Assembly: GCF_036347135.1 (NCBI RefSeq)
Contig: NZ_CP108938.1
Coordinates: 8,618,001 to 8,682,000, forward strand
Source: Streptomyces sp. NBC_00775
GTDB taxonomy: Bacteria; Actinomycetota; Actinomycetes; Streptomycetales; Streptomycetaceae
Reading direction: 5' to 3'
Length of the DNA: 64,000 nucleotides
The notes under the pieces were generated by a model that ran no database searches, was not told the origin of the DNA, and worked only from the letters and a program-made list of their open reading frames with translations. The position numbers were made by a program, and so were the translations under genes. This document shows positions 34,514-42,047 of the stretch, piece by piece (within the stretch, counting starts at the first letter, position 1; each line of letters begins with the position of its first letter).

Positions 34514-36136
34514 TCAGGCGGGCCGGGCGTCGGCGGTTCGGCGGGCCGTGTGCAGCAGGGGGGCCCAGGCGACGGTGTCCGTGAAGTCGCCGGTGCCGGC
34601 CGGGACGGTGTCCATCACGACGCGGTCGGGGCGCAGCAGGACGGCGTCGGCACGGCCGCGTGCCAGCCAGCCGGCCAGGGTGCCGTCGTCGCCCAGGTCG
34701 TCGACGCGGATGGTAGGGGCGCCGAGTGCCGTGGCCACAGCCGTCATCTGCGCCGTGGGTGGCACAGCGGTCAGGATGGCGAAGGAGTCCCCGAGGACGT
34801 CATCGAGGCGCACTCGCCTGCCGTCATGCCGTACCCAGGGCTGCGGGCCGAAGGTGCCGGCCAGCACACGGCCGGTCAGCCTGGGGCGGCGCCGTACGAG
34901 TGGACCGGCGGTCAGGGCGGGACTGAGGTCACGGCTCACCGCCGCGGTCACACCGGGGATGCGGCAGGCCGTGCCCACAACGGCCCGGCGGAACGCCGCA
35001 CCGCGGTCCTGGCCGCCGGTCATGGCCCAGCCGACGGCGACCGCGATCCGGATCACATGGCGGGCGTGCGGCTTGCGCTCGCGTTCGTAGGTGTCCAACA
35101 GCCCCTCGGGTGCGCCCTGTTGGAGGACGCGGGCGAGTTTCCAGGTGAGGTTGTTGGCGTCGCGCAGGCCAGCGCACAGACCCTGCCCGACGAAGGGCGG
35201 GGTGAGGTGGGCGGCGTCGCCCAGCAGGAAGACACGCCCCCTGCGCCACCGGTCGGCGAGACGGGCCCGGAAGGTGTACTGCGCCTGCCGCACCACCTCG
35301 AAGTCGTCGCCCTGCGAGGCGTCGGGCGGCAGGTCCACCCAGGGGGCGACCAGCTCGCGCAGGCGCTCCCATCCGTCCGGGCCGTCCAGGTGTTGATCGT
35401 CGGCCAGCCGGAACTCCCAGCGGTAGCGGTCCTCGCTGACACGCATGAAGGTGGCCGGCCGGGTGGGAGAGCAGATCTGCTCGGCGCCTTCCCAGGTGCG
35501 CACAGGGCGGCTGGTGCGCACGTCGATGACCCGCCAGCTCTCCTCGAAGTGCAGGTCCTCCCACACGGCGCCGATGGCGTCACGGGTGAGACTGCCCGCA
35601 CCGTCGCAGCCGAGGACGGCATCGGCCCACAGGTGCTCGTCCTCGTCGCTGCCGTCACGACGAAGGGTGACCCGGACCGGACCCGTCGGATCGTTCGGTC
35701 CGTCGGTGTCCCGGGCGACGGACTGGGTGACGGACACGACCTCCACTCCGCTCCACAGCTCGCACTCCGGGCGGCGCGCCAGGGCGTCACGCAGCAGGCG
35801 TTCCAGATCGGGCTGGTCGAACATGCTGGTCTGCGGGAAGCCGTGGTGTCCGTGCATGGACCGCGGGAATTCGGCGATCACGCGACGCCCGGCGTCCAGC
35901 AGCCGCAGTCCGGGCGCCGGGCGGGCGAGGGAGGCGAACTCCTCGTGGACACCGGCGCTCTGCAGGATCCGGCGGATCTCGTCGTCCACGACGACGGCGC
36001 GCGGCAGTGGGTAGATGTCCCCGTGACGTTCGAGGACCAAGCTGCGCACTCCGTGCCGGGCGAGCAGCAGGGCGGCCATGACCCCGACGGGTCCCGCACC
36101 GATGATCACCACCGGTCTCAGGGATGCGGCTTTCAT
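34514..36136 (-). CDS. FAD-dependent aromatic hydroxylase (MhpA-like)
   Basis: 540 aa. FAD-binding Rossmann motif VVIIGAGPVGVMAALLLARH at residues 8-27. The second flavin motif GDAAHLTPPFVGQG lies near residue 290, followed by AGLRDANNLTWKL. This is the group A flavoprotein hydroxylase plan of 3-(3-hydroxyphenyl)propionate hydroxylase and relatives. It would add a hydroxyl next to an existing one on an aromatic ring, giving the diol for the extradiol dioxygenase in the same operon. It overlaps the upstream FAH-family gene by 4 nt (ATGA). The exact aromatic substrate is not known. Confidence 0.85.
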   Translation of the reverse strand: MKAASLRPVVIIGAGPVGVMAALLLARHGVRSLVLERHGDIYPLPRAVVVDDEIRRILQSAGVHEEFASLARPAPGLRLLDAGRRVIAEFPRSMHGHHGFPQTSMFDQPDLERLLRDALARRPECELWSGVEVVSVTQSVARDTDGPNDPTGPVRVTLRRDGSDEDEHLWADAVLGCDGAGSLTRDAIGAVWEDLHFEESWRVIDVRTSRPVRTWEGAEQICSPTRPATFMRVSEDRYRWEFRLADDQHLDGPDGWERLRELVAPWVDLPPDASQGDDFEVVRQAQYTFRARLADRWRRGRVFLLGDAAHLTPPFVGQGLCAGLRDANNLTWKLARVLQQGAPEGLLDTYERERKPHARHVIRIAVAVGWAMTGGQDRGAAFRRAVVGTACRIPGVTAAVSRDLSPALTAGPLVRRRPRLTGRVLAGTFGPQPWVRHDGRRVRLDDVLGDSFAILTAVPPTAQMTAVATALGAPTIRVDDLGDDGTLAGWLARGRADAVLLRPDRVVMDTVPAGTGDFTDTVAWAPLLHTARRTADARPA

Positions 36137-37071
36137 GACGCGTCCGCAATGGGGTTCCGCTGCTCGCCGAGGTCGATCCGCCCGTCCGGGGTGGCGATCG
36201 TTGCGGTGACGAGGTCACCGTTGCGCAGGTACTTGGGGTTCTTGGCCTGGCCCTTGAAGAACGCCTTCCACTTCAGTGCGGGCGGCAGCAGCGCAGCGAT
36301 CTTCTCGGCCGCCTTGGGCGGGGCCTTCAGGGCCGTTCCGCCGGGAGTGCCGGTCAGCAGCAGGTCGCCTGGGGCGAGGGTCTGGAAGCGGGCGAGCAGG
36401 GTGAGCGCCTGTGCGGGCCGCACGATCATGTCGGCCAGCGTGCGGTCCTGGCGTGACACGCCGTTGACCGACAGCTGCAGCCGCAGGTTCAGCAGGTGGG
36501 TGAAGTCCTCGGGCTCCAGCAGAGCCAGGTACGGGCCCGTCGGTGTGAAGGTCGGATAGGACTTGCTCTCGTAGAACTGGGTCTTGGTCAGCTGGACGTC
36601 GCGGGCGCTGACGTCGTTGGTCAGGACAAGGCCGGCGACGTAGCGCGGCAGGTCCTGCTCCTCGACGACGGTGCCCACGGGCAGGGTCGCGCCCATGACG
36701 AGGCCGAGTTCCACCTCGTAGTCGAGGAACTTCACGTGTGCGGGGCGGATGATCGTGTCGTGGGGGCCGCTGACCGAGCCGGACGCCTTGCGGAAGAAGG
36801 TGGGCGGGATGTCGCCGGTGAAGCCCGAATCCTTGGCGTGGCTGCGGTAGTTGACCATCTGGGCGACCACCCGGCACGGGGTGGTGACCGGAGGCAGCGC
36901 CACCAGGTCGGCGACAGGTGTCCCCGGCTCGTCGGAGGCGGCGGCTTCGCGGACCGCGTCCCGGTCGGCGAGCAGTTCGGCGGTGGTGACCGCCTTGGTC
37001 TCGATGCGGACGGCGCGTTCGTCCCGGACGACCCACCAGCCGTCGGTAGTACGCAGAACGTTGGTGCTCAT
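36133..37071 (-). CDS. fumarylacetoacetate hydrolase-family protein
   Basis: 312 aa. The FAH fold core has YRSHAKDSGF, then KFLDYEVELGLVMG (metal-binding Glu pair), TNDVSARDVQ and LTGTPGGTAL. The family hydrolyses or decarboxylates diketo acids using Mg or Ca. Between the dioxygenase and the acetoacetate ligase, its likely substrate is the ring-opened product of the aromatic compound. It shares 4-nt overlaps with both neighbouring genes, so the three are tightly coupled. ATG at 37071 chosen from the overlap and from family length. Confidence 0.88.
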   Translation of the reverse strand: MSTNVLRTTDGWWVVRDERAVRIETKAVTTAELLADRDAVREAAASDEPGTPVADLVALPPVTTPCRVVAQMVNYRSHAKDSGFTGDIPPTFFRKASGSVSGPHDTIIRPAHVKFLDYEVELGLVMGATLPVGTVVEEQDLPRYVAGLVLTNDVSARDVQLTKTQFYESKSYPTFTPTGPYLALLEPEDFTHLLNLRLQLSVNGVSRQDRTLADMIVRPAQALTLLARFQTLAPGDLLLTGTPGGTALKAPPKAAEKIAALLPPALKWKAFFKGQAKNPKYLRNGDLVTATIATPDGRIDLGEQRNPIADAS

Positions 37072-38213
37072 GAGCTCATCGCTTTCATCAGGCCCAGCAA
37101 GCGTGCGGGGTCGAGTTCGTTGTCGCCACGCAGGGCCGTCATGACCTCGCGCAACTTGGCGGGGGACGGGTTGGCGCCCAGGAAGTCGCGGGTGACCGGC
37201 GGACCCCACTGGGCCAGGCCGCTCGCCGACATCGGTGCCCAGCCGGGCTCCAGGTCGCAGGAGAAGAGGTCGCCGTCGGCGAAGTGCTCCAGCATGAAGT
37301 GGTCGGGGTCGCGCCAGTAGTCGAACAGTTGGCTGCCCTGGATGTGCCGGCCGATGCCCCAGCTGCGCTTGTAGCCGCGCTCGGCCAGGTACTCCCCACC
37401 GGCGGCGATCGCGTCGAGGTCGGTGACCTGGTAGGCCGAGTGGACGTAGCCGGTTCCGGGCCCCAGGTGCAGGGCCAGCGTGTGGTGATCGACAGCCACG
37501 CTCCCCTGGTCGCACCGGATGAACGTCATCGTCGGCCCGCGCCCGCGCTGCCCGTCCAGGAACAGGAAGTCGGACACGATCATCCCGAGGGTGTCCAGGT
37601 ACCAGTCCAGGGCGCGGGCGAACACCCGGGTTTCCAGCACCACATGGCCCAGCCGCTGGATACGGGAGGGCTCACGGGGCGGGCGCTGGGTGGCGTTCGT
37701 ACGACGGTGATCTGTACCGAAGTTGAGGATCAGTGGCTCCTGCTCGGCCAGCGCGGGCAGCTGCTCGGCGCAGTGCACGACCCGGACCGGCAGGCCCGAG
37801 GGATCGAGCAGGGCGACCGACTGCCCACCGCCCGGTACACCGATGTCCCGGACGGTACTGCCGGTGGCGCGGGCCAGCCGGTCCAGGTCGGCCCGCTCGG
37901 CCGCGCGGAACGCCGGCCCGATGAACCGGGACGTACGCCCACGCCGGATCACCATGCAGGGCGAGCCCGCGAAGGTGCCGCGCAGCCACAGCTCGCCCTC
38001 GGTGCGGGCGGCGACCGCGAAGCCGAAGTCACGGGCGAAGACCTCGGCCCGGTCCAGATCCGGCTTCTCGAACTCAAGCCAGGCCAGATCCGCCACCTTG
38101 ATCACGGGATTCCGGGACCGTCCGGGGTGCTCTCCGCGCAGCGCGCCCTCCTCACTGTGGAGGTCTTGGTGGGGCGTCTGGGGAGCGGCCCTGTTAACGG
38201 GGGTGTGGGACAT
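37068..38213 (-). CDS. extradiol (VOC-fold) dioxygenase
   Basis: 381 aa. Two repeated VOC/glyoxalase domains (about residues 40-165 and 190-320). The iron ligands of type I extradiol dioxygenases are visible in the second domain: His in RLGHVVLET, His in GYVHSAYQ, and Glu in HFMLEHFADG. It cleaves a catechol-type ring next to the hydroxyl pair. First gene of the leftward operon; GGAGG lies 5-8 nt before the ATG and decides the start. Divergent from the TetR gene across about 137 bp that hold two TGATGA-type palindromes. Confidence 0.88.
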   Translation of the reverse strand: MSHTPVNRAAPQTPHQDLHSEEGALRGEHPGRSRNPVIKVADLAWLEFEKPDLDRAEVFARDFGFAVAARTEGELWLRGTFAGSPCMVIRRGRTSRFIGPAFRAAERADLDRLARATGSTVRDIGVPGGGQSVALLDPSGLPVRVVHCAEQLPALAEQEPLILNFGTDHRRTNATQRPPREPSRIQRLGHVVLETRVFARALDWYLDTLGMIVSDFLFLDGQRGRGPTMTFIRCDQGSVAVDHHTLALHLGPGTGYVHSAYQVTDLDAIAAGGEYLAERGYKRSWGIGRHIQGSQLFDYWRDPDHFMLEHFADGDLFSCDLEPGWAPMSASGLAQWGPPVTRDFLGANPSPAKLREVMTALRGDNELDPARLLGLMKAMSS

Positions 38214-38240
38214 GGTGTCCTCCAAGCAACACTGCTGTAA

Positions 38241-38310
38241 TGAGGAAATCATCAACTTTGCCGTTACCCATCGTCAATAGGGTGGACCCAAATAATTGAT
38301 GATCTCATCA
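38241..38310. promoter_or_regulatory. two TGATGANNTCATCA operators between dioxygenase and TetR genes
   Basis: 38241-38254 is TGAGGAAATCATCA (one mismatch). 38297-38310 is TGATGATCTCATCA, a perfect 14-bp inverted repeat. Their centres are 56 bp apart, one close to each divergent start. Likely sites of the TetR regulator at 38351. A related sequence, TGACTATTTCATCA, lies at 52325 upstream of a broken paralog of that regulator. Confidence 0.68.
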
Positions 38311-38350
38311 GTAATGGCAGACTCATCGCGACGGTTGTTACACTCGCCGT

Positions 38351-38986
38351 ATGCCGACGTCAGCCCCGCCCAAGAACCGCTTCGAGCGGCGCCGCGCCGA
38401 GACCCGTCAGGCGCTCGTCCGCGCGGCCCGCCAGATCCTCGCGGAGACCGGGGACACCAGTGCCAGCATCCAGGCCATCGCCGAGCGCGCCGACGTCGGC
38501 TTCGGCTCCTTCTACAACCACTTCGAGTCCAAGACGGAGCTGTTCGACGCCGCAGTGACGGACGCCCTGGAGGAGTTCGGTCAGGCCATCGACGACCGTG
38601 TCGAAGGGATCGAGGACCCGGCCGAACTCGTCGCGGCGGGCTTCCGGCTCACCGCCCGGATGGCCGACTCCCATCCGGAACTCATGCGGATCCTGCGTGA
38701 CCGCGGTCTGGCCCACATTCACGCCCAGAGCGGCCTGTCCCCACGAGCGCTCCGCGACCTGGAGATCGGCATCGCCACGGGCCGCTTCACCTGCACCAAC
38801 CCGACCACCGCGCTGTCCGCCCTCGGCGGGACCCTGCTGTCCCTCGTGGCGCTGAGGCTGGCCCGCCCCGACCTCGACGGCGACGAGGCCGCCTCGGACC
38901 TGGCTGAGATGGTCCTGCGCATGCTGGGTGTCCCCGCCGACGACGCCCGTGAGGTCACCCGGCGCGCCCTGCCCGACCTCACCTGA
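38351..38986 (+). CDS. TetR-family regulator of the aromatic operon
   Basis: 211 aa. N-terminal helix-turn-helix about residues 15-65, with ASIQAIAERADVGFGSFYNH as its recognition helix and FESKTELFDAAV after it. The ligand domain is unremarkable. Divergent from the dioxygenase operon with palindromes in between, so it most likely represses that operon until an aromatic acid or CoA ester binds. The ATG has a TACACT-like -10 only about 10 nt upstream, so the message may be leaderless. The pseudogene at 51657-52189 is a clear paralog (RADVG[F/L]GSF[Y/C]NHF). Confidence 0.88.
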   Translation: MPTSAPPKNRFERRRAETRQALVRAARQILAETGDTSASIQAIAERADVGFGSFYNHFESKTELFDAAVTDALEEFGQAIDDRVEGIEDPAELVAAGFRLTARMADSHPELMRILRDRGLAHIHAQSGLSPRALRDLEIGIATGRFTCTNPTTALSALGGTLLSLVALRLARPDLDGDEAASDLAEMVLRMLGVPADDAREVTRRALPDLT

Positions 38987-38987
38987 A

Positions 38988-39105
38988 TGATGGAGGGGCG
39001 AAGTCGAGGCGGCCGACTGCGGTCAGCTGCACGAGTTCGATGACGGACTCGGGGGCGTCGCCGTAGCGGCCGCACACCCGCTTGCACACGTCATGGGCTT
39101 GCCCG
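38988..39105 (-). pseudogene. remnant of an alcohol dehydrogenase gene fused to a P450 leader
   Basis: On the minus strand this encodes GRYGDAPESVIELVQLTAVG, closely matching the intact dehydrogenase at 40868-41914 (GHYGGYPESVTELVQLTAAG). At DNA level 38988-39088 aligns with about 40960-41060. From about 39095 the sequence instead follows the start and leader of the CYP102-like gene (CATGGGCTTGCCCGTGTGCGG here, CATGGCTTGCTCCTTTGTGCGG at 45261). This is what a deletion between dehydrogenase and P450 genes in an older second copy of that cassette would leave. Not expressed as a functional protein. Confidence 0.75.
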
Positions 39106-39199
39106 TGTGCGGCGAGAAGGGGGACAGCAAGGGCGCCGTTCGATGCGAGGAAGCCGCCGTTGCAGCGGCGCCCCAGATTTCCATACGCCGCAACTGATA

Positions 39200-39214
39200 C
39201 CATACAGCGTATGG
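39200..39214. promoter_or_regulatory. palindromic operator overlapping the TetR start codon, site 2
   Basis: CCATACAGCGTATGG, whose last bases are the ATG of the TetR gene at 39211. A half site TTCCATACGCCG lies at 39179-39190. Identical in core to the second site at 31215. Binding here would block initiation of the TetR gene's own transcript, so autoregulation is likely. Confidence 0.7.
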
Positions 39215-39861
39215 AAAAGAAGGCTCCCAGGGGGACCAGGAAGAGGGACGTCCCGCTCACCAAGGACGGCATCTACGCCATGGCGCTGCAGCTCATCGAC
39301 GCCGACGGGGTCGAGGCGCTCAGCATGCGCAAACTCGCGACCGCGCTGGATGCGAACCCGATGTCGCTGTACCACCACGTGCCGAACAAGGACGCCGTGC
39401 TGCGTGGCCTGGCCGAGCGCGTCGGCTCGCAGTTCCGCGCGGGGGCGCGGGAGGACCTCCCCTGGCAGGACCGCCTGCGCCAACTGGCTCTGGACTTCCG
39501 TAAACTGTCGCACAGTCATCCGAAACTGATGGCGTACTCCTTCGCGCGAGCCGACTACGTCCAGCCGGAGGACCCCTTTTGGCAGGGGCTCATCAACATC
39601 CTGTCTGCCGCGGAACTGCCGGCCTCGGAGATCCCGCGCGTCGCTGCCTCCCTGTGCGCGGTTTTCACGGGGCTGCTGGTCAGCGAACTGACCGGAGCGC
39701 TGCAGCGGTGGACCACCTTGCCGCCGGCACCAGTCGGCCCCGACGGGGAAGACGCTCCTTCACCCGCGAAGGACGTGATCGACGCGATGTTCAACTGTGC
39801 GCTGGACGCGACGATCGTCGGCTTGGAGAGCCACATCGCACGAACCCGCAAGGAGCCGTGA
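39211..39861 (+). CDS. TetR-family regulator, paralog A (TetR_C-type ligand domain)
   Basis: 216 aa. The N-terminal RGTRKRDVPLTKDGIYAMAL leads to MRKLATALDANPMSLYHHVP, the TetR helix-turn-helix. The C-terminal domain resembles that of tetracycline-repressor-like proteins (VQPEDPFWQGL). Very similar to the regulator at 45463 (RGTRKRDVPLTETGIYAAAL, DANPMSLYHHVPNK), and both carry the same palindrome across the start codon. The message appears leaderless or nearly so, as no ribosome site fits upstream. It is the surviving gene of a partly deleted cassette. Confidence 0.88.
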   Translation: MEKKAPRGTRKRDVPLTKDGIYAMALQLIDADGVEALSMRKLATALDANPMSLYHHVPNKDAVLRGLAERVGSQFRAGAREDLPWQDRLRQLALDFRKLSHSHPKLMAYSFARADYVQPEDPFWQGLINILSAAELPASEIPRVAASLCAVFTGLLVSELTGALQRWTTLPPAPVGPDGEDAPSPAKDVIDAMFNCALDATIVGLESHIARTRKEP

Positions 39862-39912
39862 CGGAGCGGAGCGGCTGCCGCGGGCTCGACTGACGCGCAC
39901 TTCTTCGTTGCC

Positions 39913-40596
39913 TCAGTGACTGCGCGCTGAGGCGGCGAAGCGGCGGACGTCAGAACGCCGTTCATGCCCCTCCGACTCACGCAGAACGTCCCGCACGCGA
40001 AGCGCAGCGACCTGTGGTGCTACGCCGGCGGCGACCAGGAGCGCGGTCGCCGCAGCTTCACCCGCAGGATCCGCCCAGGTGGACGCGGCGTTCTCCGCGG
40101 CGAGGGCCAGCATCAGTGCTTCCAGCATCAGGGCGAGGACAGGCGCGGGAACATGGTCCGCGAACACGCCTTCGTCCTGACCACGTCGCACGGTCGCGGT
40201 GGCCTCTTCGCGCGCCGGTGCCAGGGTGGCTCGGACCGCCTCGTCTCCCAGATCGCGGCGGCCCAAGGAGATGAGCATGCGGTACTGGTCGCCCACCGCC
40301 CACGCCGCCAGAGCCATCCGCGCCATCGCCTCCAGCGGGTCGGCACCTGGAATACGGGCCGTGGCGAACGCCTGTTGAAGCGCTTGGCCTGCTTCCTGCG
40401 TCAGGGCGGCGACCAGCGCTTGCCGGCTGGAGAAGTGTCCATAAAGGGTGCGCCGCGCGACGCCGGCCGCCTGAGCGATGCTGTCGAGACTCGCGGCGGG
40501 GTTGTCCCTCAGTTTCTGCCGAGCGGTCGCGAGAATACGTGTGCGGTTTGAGCGAGCATTACTGCGCTGCGGAGTACGGCCCAGGGCATCGGCCAT
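39913..40596 (-). CDS. TetR-family regulator, unrelated to the paralog pair
   Basis: 227 aa. Helix-turn-helix with LDSIAQAAGVARRTLYGHFS near residues 35-55. The C-terminal domain is Ala-rich and helical. AGAGGGGA lies upstream of the ATG at 40596; a GTG seven codons earlier is possible. It converges with the TetR gene at 39211 (51 bp between stops). No TTCCATACG palindrome lies at its own start. Its target is unknown; nearby genes are the dehydrogenase cassette to the right. Confidence 0.85.
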   Translation of the reverse strand: MADALGRTPQRSNARSNRTRILATARQKLRDNPAASLDSIAQAAGVARRTLYGHFSSRQALVAALTQEAGQALQQAFATARIPGADPLEAMARMALAAWAVGDQYRMLISLGRRDLGDEAVRATLAPAREEATATVRRGQDEGVFADHVPAPVLALMLEALMLALAAENAASTWADPAGEAAATALLVAAGVAPQVAALRVRDVLRESEGHERRSDVRRFAASARSH

Positions 40597-40792
40597 CTGC
40601 AAGATTCCCCTCTCCACTTCGGATCATGTGCGCCGCTACGGAGGACGCCGGGTTCTGGCCCCCGGCCACGAGTCGGCGGCAGCGGGGCTCAGCGGCCCTG
40701 GGAGGGAGGAGTCAGCTCGGCGCCGCGCCCCTGCCCGACCTCACCTGGCCCGGAGTCGGCGCGTGCCAGGCCGGCAGATACCGGAAAGCCGT

Positions 40793-40824
40793 GGGCGCCG
40801 GTGCTCCCTCAAGCACCGGCGCCC
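40793..40824. terminator. 13-bp perfect hairpin after the dehydrogenase gene
   Basis: Stem 40793-40805 with 40812-40824, loop CCCTCA. It lies 44 bp beyond the stop of the leftward alcohol dehydrogenase. No T-run, as is usual in Streptomyces. The stem (GCGCCGGTGCT) is close to that of the terminator at 31597-31624. Confidence 0.7.
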
Positions 40825-40867
40825 ACTCACCCCTGCCCGAGGTGGCTTTGATGTCCCTCTGGACGTG

Positions 40868-41914
40868 TCAGGGGACGAGGATGAGGCGGATCGGGTCGCC
40901 GATCTTGTTCTCCAGCCGGTGGATCGCGTCGGCGGCGTCGGCGAGCGGGATGTGGTCCGTGATGGAGGGGGCGAGGTCGAGGCGGCCGGCTGCGGTCAGT
41001 TGCACGAGCTCGGTGACGGACTCGGGGTAGCCGCCGTAGTGGCCGCGCACCTGCTTCTGCATGTAGTTGAAGGTCAGGCCCTCGGTGATGGTGAGGGGCC
41101 TGGGCGTGATGCCGACCAGGATGAGGGAGCCGCCCAGGCCGAGTGCGGAGGCGGCCTGCTCGCGGACGGCGGGCACGCCGGCGCAGTCGAAGGCGAAGTC
41201 GAGGCCCCGTCCGGCGGTGGCGGCGCGTACCTGGTCGGCGAAGTCGTCGGCGGCCGGGTCGAGTGCGATGTCCGCGCCGAAGGCCAGGGCGCGTTCCCGG
41301 GCGCTGGGCAGCGGGTCGACGGCGATGATCGGTGCGGCGCCGACCAGGCGGGCGAGGCGTACGTTGTGTGCGCCGACTCCGCCCACACCCCACACGCCGA
41401 CGGACTGGGCGGGGCGTACTCCGGCGGTGGCGACGACGGCGGCGTAGGGGGTCGAGACCGCATCGGGGATGATCGCGGCCTGGTCGAAGGGGAGGCTGTC
41501 GGGGATGGAGATGAGGGTGTCCTCGCGGGCGAGGGTGTACTGGGCCCAGCCGCCGTCGTAGTCGATGCCGGCGGTGAGCATCTGGGTGCAGGGGCGGCGG
41601 CGCACGCAGCCGGCGCACTGGCCGCAGGTCTTGCCGGCCTCCAGGGTGACGCGGGTGCCGACGGTCAGGCCGCGCTTGAGGTCGGGGCCGAGGGTGTGGA
41701 TCACGCCCGAAACCTCGTGGCCGACGGTGACCACGTCTGAGGTGGCGAACAGCGGGACGAGGGAGCCGTCGATCAGGTGGACGTCCGAAAGGCAGACGCC
41801 TGCGGCCTTCACCTCGATGAGGATCTCGCCCGGACCCGGCACGGGGACGGGGACCTCCTCCACGACGAACTTCTTGCTGTCCAGGTGGAAGCGTCCGGCG
41901 AGCATGGTGTCCAT
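40868..41914 (-). CDS. zinc-dependent alcohol dehydrogenase
   Basis: 348 aa. Catalytic zinc region GVCLSDVHL and GHEVSG; structural zinc cysteines CGQCAGCVRRRPC; Rossmann motif GVWGVGGVGAHNVRLARLVG. It oxidises alcohols (or reduces aldehydes) with NAD(P). ATG at 41914 with AAGGAAG 8 nt upstream. It lies downstream of the CYP102-like gene on the same strand, so a natural job is to oxidise hydroxylated fatty acids or alcohols made by that P450. A strong hairpin between the two genes suggests only partial read-through. A decayed copy of its 3' part lies at 38988. Confidence 0.88.
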   Translation of the reverse strand: MDTMLAGRFHLDSKKFVVEEVPVPVPGPGEILIEVKAAGVCLSDVHLIDGSLVPLFATSDVVTVGHEVSGVIHTLGPDLKRGLTVGTRVTLEAGKTCGQCAGCVRRRPCTQMLTAGIDYDGGWAQYTLAREDTLISIPDSLPFDQAAIIPDAVSTPYAAVVATAGVRPAQSVGVWGVGGVGAHNVRLARLVGAAPIIAVDPLPSARERALAFGADIALDPAADDFADQVRAATAGRGLDFAFDCAGVPAVREQAASALGLGGSLILVGITPRPLTITEGLTFNYMQKQVRGHYGGYPESVTELVQLTAAGRLDLAPSITDHIPLADAADAIHRLENKIGDPIRLILVP

Positions 41915-41993
41915 GGTGATCTTCCTTCTGTGAGTGGCACTCCCGGCGATTCGGACCGATCGGTGCCGTGTGGTGTCGGGCGGGCTTGTGGTG

Positions 41994-42038
41994 GCCGGGA
42001 GGCGTGCGGGGTGGCTGGACGGCCGCACGCCTCCCGGC
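41994..42038. terminator. 16-bp perfect hairpin between P450 and dehydrogenase genes
   Basis: Stem 41994-42009 with 42023-42038, loop of 13 nt, starting 10 bp after the P450 stop on the minus strand. No T-run. Likely a terminator or attenuator that uncouples dehydrogenase from P450 expression. Confidence 0.72.
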
Positions 42039-42047
42039 GTCCGGGGG

